Part shown: piece by piece, positions 28,701 to 43,700 of the stretch
Layout: each line of letters opens with the position of its first letter
Numbering within the stretch: the stretch's first letter is position 1
Source: Sepiola atlantica
Lineage: Eukaryota; Mollusca; Cephalopoda; Sepiida; Sepiolidae
Length of the DNA stretch: 64,000 nucleotides
Assembly: GCA_963556195.1 (NCBI GenBank)
Contig: OY744519.1
Coordinates: 108,942,032 to 109,006,031, forward strand
Direction of reading: 5' to 3'
Notes under the pieces: generated by a model
Database searches by the model: none
The model's input: the letters and a program-made list of their open reading frames with translations, nothing else
Told to the model about the DNA's origin: nothing
Translations under genes and position numbers: made by a program

Positions 28701-31700
28701 TGAAAAGTTACGTTTTTAAAAAATTTAAAAATTATGAAACAAACTAACGAACAGCCTTTTGTATTTTGTCAAAAGTGTCTGCGCAATGAGTTTATAATGA
28801 AACAAGAGTTGTTCAATCCCTAATTACACTTCAGACTCAGCATTGTTAGAGTTCAATGGCAAGGAGAAATTTACGATGATCAGAAGCAATGCTGAGATTA
28901 GCAGAGAAGACTTGTGTAATTTCTGAGTTTTCCTGCAAAGACTAATCAAAGCTTCAGAGTGTAGTTTACCCAACTATTTCATCCATAGATGAGAGATGAG
29001 AAGGAGCGATGAATACATACCTTTCCCCAAGCGATATTAGAGAAAGTGACTTTACATCCATTTCTGCTTCCAAGCTTACAAAATCTGATATTTCAAAATG
29101 GTAACCCATCTAAGTACTGACCAGCTTCGATGACCACAATGGTCCCATAACCTCTTTTACCCTAGGGGTGAGGGTGGGGTTGTAGAGGTGCTGCATGGTG
29201 GATATCCAGTGCGTTTTGGACTGACAAAGCCTGGCAGCATGCATCCCTTTCCAGGCCATAATACATACAAAACTCAGCATTCCCAAATGGTCACCCATCT
29301 AAGACTGGCTAGGCTCAACACTGCTTAACTTTGATGATTTGAAGAGAGACAGTGTTTTAACACAATAGAGCCATACTAGAAACTTTACGGTCAAATATTG
29401 TTTCTTTTCTAAATATCAATCAACAAAGTGAGATTTATGAACGCTTTTGTGTTCTAGAGACGGGCAATTCTCATTATGGCAACTATTAACAAAATTAATC
29501 ACATGTCTGATTAAAAGACTTAAGGAGTCGCCTTGGTAACAAAAAGAGAACGCCATTTTGACGTTTTCTGAAAACGTTTTGTTTGTTACCATTTAAATGA
29601 TCGCCAGACTGGCGACACTGTTTCTGTTTCCTTCATCCTTATTGTTACATCTTGACCCTTCACCTCATCGGATAAATTAATAATCTTGCCAGCACTCATA
29701 CACAAATATAACAAAGGTCAAAACTAAAAATAACTCCCAACACAAAATACTTTTTCATGAGACTTTGATTCCATTACTGCGCAAAATAACATGGCGTTAG
29801 CTAACAATTCCATCTTTTCTTCATTTTAAAGATTTACTGAACAAAATGTATTTCTGACCATATTTTTACAGATAAACATACAAAAGTGATAAAAGATTCA
29901 GTTACCATTGGTGGACACTTGTGCTTCGTCACCATGATGACAGGCACAATCCTGAGTGGAGTCAGGTTCTGGATATGGCGAGAATGTTATTTCCTCGGAA
30001 AAAGAGCACATAGAATCCTGGGGACTGTTATGTTGAGTTGGCTGTTTGATATCAGAGAAGAAAAACACTTTCTCTGCTGAAGGATTTGGCCAAGAGAGGA
30101 TACCTTTTTTATCAACACAACAAAATGTCTGAAAAAGAAATTAAGGTTTAAAAAGAACAAAAAAAACAAAACATGGAGGACAGCGAATTATAAAAATAAA
30201 AGATTTCTATAAAAAAATTTAAAATAATTTTATAGAAATCTAATTTCTTTTTTTTAACAAATATATTAATTTAAAAAATTAGAAAAATTTGATTTTTTAA
30301 AAGCAAAAAATGTAAAGCATTTGTTCACTTTGAATAATGGAAACAAAACCACAAAATGTCAGTGAATTTTAAGCAAAAAATTAATTAATGTAATATTAGA
30401 TTTGTTAAAATCTGCAATATTTGTCAATTTAAAGAAAAATTAAATCCTTTTTAATTTGTTTATTTCTAATTTATATTTTTGTTAAAAAAAACAAAAATGA
30501 AATCAGTTAAAATGCGTCAAAAGTAATTGAATAAAAAAACAAAAACTTTTGATAAACTTTTTTAAACCAAGTCATCAAAAGAATTTCATATAATTTCAAA
30601 AATTTACCAAGTAGGAGAGGGATATTTTCATCACTTATACTTGAATTATAACCAGCCATTAATGACAACATTTGTTTAAAAAAATAGGGGATGAGGGTCA
30701 CTCGTCAACTAATGCATACTTTTTGATATTTGAAAAAAGATTGGCATTTTGGTCTATTTTAGCCCTCTAGGGCATAAACATGTGCAAAAAAGTTGCAATG
30801 CATGCGGATGAGAGGCCTTCAGAAAAGAGAGACTACCCAAGAAATGGGCTGACCTTTGAAATAGTAGTCTTCTATACTGTGATTATGTGCCACTAAAGTT
30901 TTGGGAAAATTAATGCCTCTCTAAATACAAGACCCCAAGACAAATGATACCAATATCTATATACATTCCAGCAGGATGTGCAAAGGGAGTCAGTTTGGTT
31001 TTTGTGGGTCTCACAGACAGATGACCTTTGGGCCCTAAGCTGAAGAACTGTGTTCGGTATAATTCATGCTTTATTCAGTCAGGCTAAGAGTTCTGATTAC
31101 AGGTCTTTTATTCTGTAGAAAAATCAAGTATCAATGTAACCCCTCAAAATGAAACATTGTTACTTGAGTTGTGATTTTGTTTCGAACAAGAATCCCTTTG
31201 TTACAGCAGTGACCTAGACCACACGATTGACACTAAGACCAGTGTTAAAATCAAGCTCCAAATTCAGATGAACTGACAACGAACAGACGATCACAGCCTG
31301 TGCAGTGAACGCACACAGACACATCTCGCAACGGAACAAACCAGTTTTCCCCCGAAGGATCTGGCTCAGTCTTCTGTGTTGTTCATGGTCATCACTATTT
31401 TATGAAGAACTAATAAACCAATTTTCAGAACATCAAATGTCTAACAGACAGTGACAAAAACAGTTTGTCTTTCTAAAAGAACAGGTTTGAAGCCTTAAGT
31501 AAACGTTTTAAATTCTAAATTTTGATCAATCAAATGTGCATTAAAAATGAGGTAACAAAACAGATTAATTTTTCATTATCACAAACCATTTCTGTCAGTC
31601 TGTTTCTGCATGTCATTTGGGTCCATTGAGGAACTAGGATCCTAATTTGAATGAACTCGATACTTAACATGGCTTACTTACTTAAATTATTAATAAACCT

Positions 31701-34700
31701 AATAATAGTTATACAAATTTCTCGGGGACTCATTAAAATCAAATTTGCTAAATGAAAATGCTATCAGCATCAATGTATACTACTAATGGTCTTATCTACT
31801 GGTTAAATAAAAACTATCATTTATAGACATCGTTAATAAGTATAAATTGAAATCTTCAAAACGATAAAGAAAGCATGACCTACCGTGACGCTGCCCAATA
31901 TATGCATGAGGTTGATATTATATGTGGCTACAGGAGAGTTACCAGTTGCAATTACCATTAACCAATGAAGAACCCTCTTCCACGGTAAATTAACACGAGC
32001 CTCATCTTCGGAGATGATGCTGTCACTGTCAAAACTTTCTTCAGACACCGATGGCTGAAAAGACATAAGAAATGCTAACATGTATCAATAAAACACATCT
32101 ATGAAAATGGTTTCAATTTAGGGGGAAAACAAAAATATTTATGTTCTTCTGGTGTTAGAAAACCAATGGAGTAAAATGAGGGAACAGGCATATGAACACA
32201 TTATGTTTTAGACGTTAAAATTAACCTCCGACTTAAAAGAAACTTAATATTAAAATGTGTTGTATGGTCTGAAAGCAGACGAATTTCAATTATATATTAC
32301 CTACCTACATAACATGCACACCAATTCTAAGAAAAAATAGTTTCTAATAGGTATTCAAACTTTCATTTCTATGTTCTAGTGTCTTCGGTCTCTCTGTACA
32401 GGGGTTTGTCAGGACACCCTGACATGAGGATACTTTGCCCTACAATTAAACCCTGACCAAATATTCAAAATAACATAGTATTCGAAGCCCAAATATGATC
32501 CTCTTAGAATGGCTACAGATTGGCTCATACGAGGAAAAGTGCACATTCTCCTAGTGATGCTACCTCAAGTAACAGCACTTAGCTGAATACTCCACCAGAC
32601 CAGATGAATTGCTGTCTTGGAATCCAGCAAGACCAAGAAACAAAAACACAAGAAAGATAAACTATAACATAGTTAATTGGTCAATTGGGAAGAAGAAAAT
32701 TTATATTCTTCACTTCTTTATAAACTCAATGAGGATAATCTTAAATGTACACTTGTATATCTATGTATGTCATAAAGGAATCAAGTGTTAGCCCCAGAAG
32801 GAGCCCCTTGATTCCTGAGAGCTAACTGAGCTAAAATGGGGGGGGGGGGAAGTACATTACTTTCATATATTGTAAGATTGTAAATGGGGGTAGAGATACC
32901 AACAACAGAATCAAGCAAGTTAACAAAAGTAAAATGTAATATGATGATTTATACAAAAAAAAAATGTCATCATTTGTGTCAGGTTCCGGCTATAAATATA
33001 CTTCAAGTGAATTCTTTGGATTATTTGAACTATTATTCTCATCTTGGCTGTTATTCACACAACATTTTGGCTGATGTAACCTCCGACCTTCTTCAGGTGT
33101 GTCTCATCTCAAAAACTCTGAAATATTCTTATTTGGAACGTCAGTGAAAAGAGATGGTGTCAAAAAATATATAAATAAATAAATAAATAAAACAACCCCA
33201 TTAACTAATGAATAACATCCCAAAGCATTGAGGGTGCCCGTGATTTTGGAAGGTTACTGACTAGTATTATGTAGGAAATGTGCCGAGAAGGGACTCCAGA
33301 TTTTATTTTGAGGCTCACCAAAACGGAATCTGACAGCAAACCTGATGATCTCCAGTTTAATTTAGCTATTTACTGTTCAGACGTATAAGTTGCCTGCGTG
33401 AGGAGTCAACTGTGAAACAAGAGTTGCGTAATCCCCAACCACACCTCTCCAGAATCAGCACTGATTGATTCGAGTAGCAAGAGGTGTTATAACTATGAAT
33501 AAATTTAAAGTAAAAATGTAAAAAAATTAAATTTTTTATTTTTTTTGCTCAATGACAAAAATGTTGGGTTTTACAGCATGTCAACTATGGTTGGGTCATT
33601 GATGAGGAAAATTGTATGTTTGTTTTTGCATACGATTGATCTAGAAATTACTTTGAATTTAAAGAGATCTTTGTTACACACAGCACCTGGTCTTCTCAAA
33701 AGGTTACCGATTTAGTACTGCTTAACTTTGATGATCTTACAGGAACCGATGCGTTAACATGATTATAGCCATATTTAAATAAAAAAATGTATCACTGTCT
33801 GAGAGGGATTGTTTGCCATTTTAGAGTGTTGTCAGTTACATATCATCACTTTTATTTGGGATCTTGTCAACCTTCATGTGGTCCTTCCCATAAATACCTG
33901 ATTATATCTAGAAACCAATGCCATCAAAATGGAATCAGGCATGTCAAAATATCATAATTTGCCGATTTATATAAATTGCATTTTTACACATCACTAAATT
34001 CAATGTTGATAAGTAGAGGAAAACAACAAAAGTTATCTTTTATTCACTTACAGTGGACCTTGGGTTTACTATCGGCAGCCTCGTAACTCTCAATCCCTTA
34101 TTTTGTCCTTTAGTCCTCACATTCCATGAGCTATGTTTCTGACAAAGGGGGAATAATTGCTGTTTTCTGGATCAGAATCTATCCATCTAACTCTAATCAT
34201 TGGCTATTTTTTTGACCTTGAAGTAGTATTTTCTTTTTAGCTCTTTACATCAAAGTGGAGCGATTTCCATTAAAAAAAAACAAAAAAAAACAAGGATCCT
34301 TATTATAGGTTTAACACTTCAACACAGCCTTCCTATAAACGTTTGAATTAAGGTTGAACACACATCTGAAAAAGGGAAATCTTTTTTCAGAAATATATAT
34401 AGAACGTCCATTAAATACACTGACGCAAGTAAGATTGTAATAATAATAAAAAAAAAAAAATATTGTATTAATAATAAAAAGGGTGGAAACTGCAAAACTC
34501 ATTCCACCGTTATGTCTTAATTTGCTTCAGTTTGTGTTTATCCGTTATACCTCTGCATTGTATTGCCTTCTATAAATTACCTTTATATACACACTAAACA
34601 ATGCTTCAAGCAAACTACATTAACTTCTTTTATATATATAATTTGATATTCAGATACGTGTGTGAAAAACCAGGGTTAGAATAAGCGTACGGTAGTATAA

Positions 34701-37700
34701 AATTCAGTGCTTGTAGGTAGACATACACAGGTGAAATATGGCAGTTCAAAATAAATTAACAGGAAACTTTTTTACATACTTACGTATCAGACAAACAGAT
34801 ATCTACACCAAAAATTAGAGAAAATTATCGAATAGAATTTTAATTAAAAATATAAATCAGTTTTATCGTATTTTTCCAATTCTCCATTGGCACGAACGCA
34901 AAAGGAAGAACAGGAGACATAAGTCAGTAAAATGCGTTCATGCCAATGGAGAATCAGAAATATACGATAAAACTGATTTATATATTTTTTTTTAATTAGA
35001 ATTCAATTCGATAATTTTCCCTAATTTTTATGTAGATACCTACTTTTGCCTGATACGTAATTATATCAAGAGTTTTCTGTTAATTTATTTTGAACTGACA
35101 TATTTCACCTGTGTATGTCTACCTACAAGCACCGAAAATTCAAGTAGAAGTTAAAAGTGTACAATTATTATTTGACTGGACTACTATTCTCATCTTGGAT
35201 GTTATTCTTACAACGTTTTGGCTGACCTTCAGGTACGTCTTGTCGAACTCAAGAATCTTTATGCTGAACTAGGGAATCTGTATGAAATTTAGAACTGAAC
35301 TCTGCTGTCGGAACGTGAACAATCTACCCCCAGAGATTAAATAAAGGGTTTAGTTGGAAATTCTGTACAGACTCCATAGTCTGACATGAGGCATCAGCCA
35401 GAAATGTGAGAATAACATCCAAGATGAGAACAGTAGTCCAAATAATCTAAATTATCAATCCTCATCTCAAAAAATTTAAAATAATAGGCCTATGTATCAG
35501 GATATTACATCACAAGACAGGAAGTCACTAGTGACACGTAGCAGATAAGCTGATCAGATCGTTTTTAAAAAATTTTTTTTTTTACTAAACCACGGAAGAG
35601 AGTGGTTGTGCTAAAGGGGTGAAGGTCAAGCAGCTGTTCCCTCCTCATATGGAGAATGAGTTAAGGTCATTATATATGTATACTGTAAAATAAAAATAAA
35701 AGCATCCAAAGGATCGTTAAACTCCAAATGTATCGAATGCTGTTATTCAATAACCTTTATAACCGCTGTTATAAACAACAACAAAAATAAAAGGAGAGAA
35801 AACAAATTACTGCTACATATTATTTACATGATGGGCCAGCGTCTGTATAATTTGCCTGTATCGAAGAATTGGTCCATTATAACTGTTTCAAAGTTATGAT
35901 TAACACCTCAGATGTTTTGTCTATTTTGCTCAAATAATTATTTTATTTTTACAGAGCTCTTGAAATATTATTGTTGTGAAGTTGTAAGTTTACCTAGTCA
36001 ATCGCTAGTGTACTTTCACTGCTAGCTATACTTAAGGAGAGACTTATATAGTAATCTATTTCTACTTATGCTAATTATGCATATCTATTAGCCAGTATCA
36101 CCATAATTATATAAGTTGTCTCTTTGCTATGGTTTTAATTTTCTCTTTGAGCACCATGTATAAATTCAATATTAAATAATGAAGGAACAACTAAAGCAAA
36201 CCTTGCTACTGTATGATTCAACTTCATTCTTAATACAATCAGTGAAAGATTATCTCCCATAAATTAGGTGAGGAGCATTCTTGTTCATAACAATTATATT
36301 GTTATTTTTGTTGTTATTACAACAGCGTTCACCCTGGTCGAGTTGAGCCAACTTCTTCACATTCCAAACCATAATTGTTCTGAGCAAGGTTGCAAAAGAT
36401 AGTTAACCAATCGCGATTACATGGTTGAAGACTGACCACTTGTGGGCCTGAGAGCTCAGCCAAGTCTTTGATGGTTGTTGCCAACAGCTTCCCAAGCAGA
36501 GAGGATTCCTCCTTTGTGCGACGACAAACTTCATGTCTGAACGATTAAATATGTTGTTGCAACAAGATGAACAGCAGAAACTTCAGGTTGAGACATTGGC
36601 AGAGAACAGTAGTCAGAACAATTATATTCCAAACTAGGGTACACCGTGGAGGGGAGTATGGAAACTATGCTTAGCCAGCGTTTGCACGAATATTCATATA
36701 AAATCATAGAACTACATCAATAATTTAATTTTCCATATATAAATTATCATTTCTAGTGACCTAAAGAGAAAAAAAAACACCCACCATTGACTTTTTATTT
36801 AGAGTGGAGAATTTATTTCTGAATTAATTTCAGACTGTGAGTAGTTATCTCACTTGCTTTTTGCTTTCTCATTTTCCCTCACCAGTTGAAATGGTTTTGT
36901 CTGGCAGATAGAAAAAGGCATGTTTTTTTTTTGTTTTTTTTGCTAAATTTTGTGTGTTGGGAAGGATTTATATTTATTTATGTACAAATAAATAACAAGC
37001 CTTATTGTTGCAAGATCAAATTCCATTCTTATTTTGATATTGGAATTGATGTTGTACTTTTCCCTACGTGAATTAGGCGAGGATTGTTATGTTTGGAAGA
37101 AAAGAAAAAAGTTAAATCAAAGCCTCCACTTGGAATTAACTTTTAAGAAATGAAAACTTAAATTTAACGTAGAAGTGCTCACCTTAATTTCTTTAGAGAC
37201 TTCATAAGCAACAAACAGCCGAGCCTGGCCATAATAGTTGAGTAATTTCCAAAAAAATGGAAATATCATGGGCATCAAAGGCAATACTGCATGCACCTAA
37301 AACGAATGGACAAAAACACATTTTAAACTTTCATGAAAATGTTTGTTGGGACAGAGAAAAGCAAATGGCATTTAAATGTTTTTTTATTCTTTTTCTTTTT
37401 CGTTAAATAATTGTTGATGGCGAGATGGTATTTTTACTTTGTTAGTTCTTGTACGGAACAACTCTTTAAAAAAAAAAACAAAAAAAACAACAAAAAAAAA
37501 CACACGTAATGAAAGAACATTAAGAGAAAAAACAAAAAATTAAAACTTATACACACAAATTCTAAATCTATCTCTTCACACATGCACAAACAAATTATTT
37601 TTAAATAAATACATTAAAAAATTTAAAAAAAAAAAAAAAAACACATTTACTGCTACCTTTAATAATTCCTTTTTTTTTTTTAAATTTATAAATGAGTCAC

Positions 37701-40700
37701 CAGTCATCAAGCCACTCGAGGATAAGGGTTAATGAAATGGAATGATTGTCAATTTACTGATGATGAATATTATGAGAGGATTGAAAATAATGAATGAATA
37801 ACATTTGATGACTCATAAAAAGAATGACATTTATCTTACCGGCAGAACTAAAAACATTTCTGTCCAATGACCAATGAATCCTTTAATGTAGATGTATCGT
37901 AACGTATTCACTATCAGTACACCCAGCTGCAAAAAGTAAATAAAAATAAATAAATCTTTCTTTTTTTACACATTACAAAACTTTCGAACATGCAGATAAA
38001 ACAATATAATATATTTGGTTCGGTTTGCTATTTTTATAGAATACAACCATTTATGGATAATGTAATGCTGAAACAATACTTGTGTCTTTCAATCGTAGGT
38101 GTGTCCGTTTTCTTCCGGAGATTCTCATGGATGACTGTTCTTGAGCAGAAATTGACTCTGAAACTTCTTGGTCTTTCTTTTTCATCAAATCTTTCTTACA
38201 TTAGATCCATTGTGCTTTTCTGCTTCTCGTAAAGTCGGTCCAAACGTTTTCTCACATCTGAGGCTATTCTCTATCTCTACAAATCTATCAGACCTTGTAT
38301 TGAGTACTGTTGTCATATTTGGGCTGGTGAATCTTTGTCCCATTTGAGGGTTCTTGATAAGGTTCAGAAATGTATCTGTAATTTGATTGGCCACACCCTT
38401 TCTTTTCTTCCCCCTCTCTCACAGAGTTGCTAGTCTCAGTCTTTTCTATAAATGCTATTATGACATGAGTTCTTCAAAATTGTCTGATCTATTCCCTGCT
38501 TTCTTGGTTCCAGCTTTTGGATCAAGACTACAATAAGGACCCCAGTTCATTAACACAAGACGCGGAACATGTTCTAGAAGTCAACGGCGTCTTCCGGTTG
38601 ACCTCGCAATACACGTGGTCGCTATTTACAAAACATTTGTAAATAAACCTTTTATTTATTTTAATAAATGCAGTATATTTTGGAATTTTTTTTTTCTTTT
38701 AACATGTTAATATTTATTTTAAGGCACAGGGTCCATAAATAAAACAAATAAAATATTAACGTTTTCTTTTAAAAGTATGTTTTTGTGCCACTAATTACTT
38801 GCCTCCCCACGAGGGCAGAAATGGGTGGAGGGTATGAAATATTTATCGCCGTACTTAAGTAATCTTTCGTTTTGTAGGGAAAAATCAAGCTTCCCAAAAA
38901 GGGGCACTCTGGATCTTACCTCAGTTTAGAAGGATTTTTCCATACTACACTTTGCTCCTAGCCCGAGGAGGCCAAACGGAAGATTATGCAAGTTATTTTA
39001 ATAAATAAACGAAATATATACGCTTTTTAAAAAATCGGCTGACTTGTTTTGCCTCCCCACGAGGGCGGAGTTAGACTTCAAAAATCAGTTTCTAAACGGA
39101 AGCAATTTAAAGTTTATGAAGTTTTTGTCCTTTTTTTTCTGTAAGCAACAAATGAAATAAGATTTAACAAATACAAAGTTTTATTTATTTGTTTACAGAA
39201 AAAAAAGGAAAAAAACTTTACAAACTTTTAATTGCTTCCGTTTGGAAACTGATTTTTGAAGTCTAACTCCGCCCTCATGGGGAGGCAAAAGTGTAGTATC
39301 TAGGTACTTGCAAAATCAATGGCCGATTCCCAAAATGTAAAAACATTTTGACCCCCCCCCCTTCACTTAAAAATTCACTAAAATTCAGGAAATCAACCAC
39401 TTTTAATGAAATTTTCAATATTCATTAATCAACAATCACAGAATATAATGAAACCATTATTTTTTTAAAAATCTTAGTGAAAATGTATTATTTTTTTTAA
39501 AACAAAATACACCTTTACTAAAGTTATATTTTTATATATTAATAAAAAAAAAATGCATTAATTTTTTTTTGTTTTTTATTAAAATAAAGCATTGTAGATG
39601 TTCAAAATTAAAAAAAAAATTTTTAATATTTTTTATATATTACGAAAAAGGCCTCTAAATACCGTGTTAACAAAATCACCATAACTCGAAGAAAAATAAA
39701 TCTTTTGAATTAGCGATATTATTATTGTTTAATCAATATTTTTACCAAAAAAAAATATATAATTGCCAAAAATATTTTATGTGATTTTAATGATTAGAGT
39801 TTCTGGAAAAATAAAAAATGCGACATAATTATATTTCCCTATCATACATAAACGTGGCATCATCAGTGCAAGAATTTTTTTTTATAATCTTGAAAATAAA
39901 CCTCTTCAGGAGGTTAGACACAAGGTCAGATGCTGGTTTTGATCAAGGTGATTCTGTGAAACGAACTGGATTCGAACCCAGGTCTCGGTCCGCGTTGTTA
40001 ACCACTTAGCCACCATGCCATACCCCTATATATATATATATACACACAAATAAATATGACTACAAAAAATAAATATATTTATACATATATGGACAGGGGT
40101 GAGATAGAGGGCGAGGACAGGGGCGAGATAGAGAGAGAGAAAGGGGAGGGATAGATAGATAGAGAGAAAGGGGAGGGATAGATAGATAGAGAGAAAGGGG
40201 AGGGATAGATAGATAGAGAGAAAGGGGAGGGATAGATAGATAGAGAGAAAGGGGAGGGATAGATAGAGAGGAGGGATAGATAGATAGAGAGTAGGGAGAG
40301 AGAGGGAGATAGAGAGAGGGAGGGAGGGAGATAGAGAGAGGGAGGGAAGGGAGATAGAGAGAGGGAGGGAAGGGAGATAGAGAGAGGGAGGGAAGGGAGA
40401 TAGAGAGAGGGAGGGAAGGGAGATAGAGAGAGGGAGGGAAGGGAGATAGAGAGAGGGAGGGAAGGGAGATAGAGAGAGGGAGGGAAGGGAGATAGAGAGA
40501 GGGGGGGAAGGGAGATAGAGAGAGGGGGGAGGGAGGGAGATAGAGAGAGAGGGAGGGAGAGAGAGAGAGAGGGAGGGAGAGAGAGGGAGGGAGGGAGGGA
40601 GAGAGAGGGAGGGAGGGAGAGAGAGGGAGGGGGAGAGAGATAGAGAGAGGGAGGGGGGAGGGAGATAGAGAGAGGGAGGGAGGGAAATAGAGAGAGAGAG

Positions 40701-43700
40701 AGGGAGGGAGGGAAATAGAGAGAGAGAAGAAAACCAAAGTGGAAATTGGGAACAATAAACTAGTTTTTACAATGATTTAAGTTGTGCATTTAGCATCCTG
40801 AACCAACAAAGCTATCTAACCTTGTTCAGGTGGCAGAATAGAATCTCTTATCTTTTATTATCTTTTCCTCTTTCTTTGCTGCAATTTCTCATCCCATCAT
40901 CTTACAACCATTAATAAACAGCAAGATTAAATTACAGTCTTTCTCTCAAGAAGCTTGCCTCAACCTAAGAACTTCTTTACAACTTAAGCAATAAAAAAAA
41001 AATACACCCATTACATAAGCTGATCAAATTTCTTTCATAGTATAATCAGTAAAACAGAATTCAGGCTTAGACATGTTTCATGAAGAAAGAAAAAAAAGAT
41101 TGGGAATTAATGCATTTCATCTCATTAAAAATGTTCTTGATTTTTTTGATTTTTTATTAGCAATCACAGAATAATAATCATTGCAACGAATAGCAACAAA
41201 AATTAACAGGAAAATACATGACAAAAATTAACTGTTTTATGTATCTGTGATATAGACTGAGAAACTTCTAGGCTTTCAGTTTGGGATCAAAGTGTAGTAT
41301 CTGTTCTGTCCTAAGTCAATGAAGGAGAAATACTTCTAGACCAAGACAATTTAAATTTTTGTTCTCTGAATTCGGAGTGCCCCCTTTTTGGGAGGCTAGA
41401 TTTTCCCACATTAAAAACTGACCTTGTGTCTAACTCTGTCTTCGTGAGGAGCAAGTAAATAAGAACTACTGAATGGATTTTAACCAATAGTGGCATGCAT
41501 ACGGGCTATGCAAAGTTGATTTACACCAACTCTGAAAGTTATGATGGTCAAAAATAAGGTCAATAAAGCCATTTCTCATGACAGTACGCTTCTAATCAAA
41601 GTTTCATTAAATAGAATGAGCTCTCCTAAAAAGAAACCAGAATGGGTATTCTTAAGATTTGTCCATTCAATTTGCATATTTATCAATGAAAATGCTATTT
41701 CTCACTGAAGCATGACAAAGCTCCTCAGACATGCATGAACATCATCATAATATTCGGTTTAGCACCCATTTTACATGTGCTTGACAATTTGTAGAACTTA
41801 AGTTCCAAACTAACCTATCTCTGTCCAGGTCTTTATTTATCTCTTTTTTTCTCCCAAGTCCATCCTTATCATTTCCTTTCATGTTTTCTTTGGCCTTCCC
41901 CTGTGAATTGTACCTTGTTATCTCAATTCTTCTACAGCTAATCCAAAAACTCTAATCCATTTTGTCAACGTGACAATACCATCGCAGTCTCCGATTCTGC
42001 ACACATCTCCCTATACTGTCCAGAGGTAATCTTACTCTCAGTAGGTATGCCAAACTGGCCTGTTTATGCTGCGAAAATAGGTAAAATTTAACTTACAATA
42101 TCTTGGTTATTTTTCAGGTTATATCTATGAAATAAGTATGCAAATAAAATTGAATCTCTTCTTTCTAATAAGGTAATTTTTTCTTGTATGAGGATTAGTT
42201 TTTTGCACAGGTTTATTTGAATTATGTAACTATTTTTAATGAGAAATGCATTTAGTTCCGCTTTTTTTCAAAATCAAATTTTTAGTCCTGTTTTTTAACG
42301 TCTGTGCCGTTCACACTGTTCATTAATCCACTTTGAAAAATCATTCCATCTAATAAAAGAAAGGTTATTATTCAATTTGGTGGGTGACGTATAGAATTTT
42401 AAGTTAATTTTCATCAAAATTTCCAAGTTGAAAACTTCAGTGAATAAAATTTTACAGAAATATAATTTTACAAAGTATGCTTTTTATACCATGAGAAAAA
42501 GCAGGGTTTCCCCAACAATAATTAATAGGATTAATATCGATCTTACTTAACATCGCAAACGTCTCAATACAGAGGTTTACATTTTATTTTCATTTTCAAG
42601 TAAATTATTTTTTCTGTTAAGATAACGCCTGCGTAAACATGCCCCGCCTCCCGCCCTGCAACATGCATGTAAAAATAACTCCCCTTTCCCCTTATGTGAC
42701 ACATTATAATAGTAGCAAAAGCAGAGTTTATTCTTTTCTCTCTCTCCCCACTTTCTTTTTATTTTCTCTGTCCTAGCTCGTTCTTGTTTCTCTCTCCTCT
42801 CTTTCTATCTCTTTCTTTTTTCCTCTCTTTCTCTCTGTCCTTTCTTTCTTCAATTTTTGCAAACTTCCTATGTTAAAAGAATTTTGCATGATTTTTATTT
42901 TGAAAAATATTTAATTAAATTAAGTTCCTGTTCTATATTTTTACATGTCAAAAGTTAGATCACTCCACAAAATCTTCCAATATTAGAAAGAAATCAACGT
43001 TTTTTTTTTTTAATTCCTCATCCAAAAATTTGTCAAGTATAAACGTTTTAGGCTTGTATCTTTAACGGGCAACTTTTTACAAAAGGTTTGATAAAGTGTA
43101 CATTTGACCCATTTTTTGCCCAACTGCCAAATTGAGTTTTGGGACGCTTTTACATGTTAAAAATAAGAAGTTTTTATGTATATACTAATGGAAGAAAAAT
43201 TTAGCCTTATCTGTATGATGTCATGAATAAGTTTCAATGTGTTAGCTACTAAAATAAAATGTATATGAACAGTCAAAGTTGCTCTTCTGTAGTATCGTTG
43301 CCACACAATTTTTGTAACATGTAATTTTCACCAATGTTTAAAACTGGGTATATCTAAGAATTATTAATTCTATCTATATTATCTTTCTTTTAATGAATTA
43401 TGGCATTATATTTATAAAGGTTTTTCACTAATTTGAAACTTTTATCTTACGTTATACACTGCTTAAATTGGCCTTGTATTCAGTATCACACGACGCAATG
43501 TCCGACTAACTTTGAATGGTCATAACTCAGGTACTAATTGAGAAACCAAGATAAATTTGGCATTTTTTTTAATATCTTGTAGCACTATATATGCATACTT
43601 ACAAAGTTTTTTGGTACATTGAAAAAAAAAAAAAAATGAATTCAGTTTGGGATACCTACTCTGAGTCATCAGATCTAAGCCTGTCTTCAAGACCCACATA

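Noticed and set aside
40060..40755. 231-codon Ser/Leu/Pro frame
   Set aside because: Encoded entirely by the GA-rich array. Not a gene.
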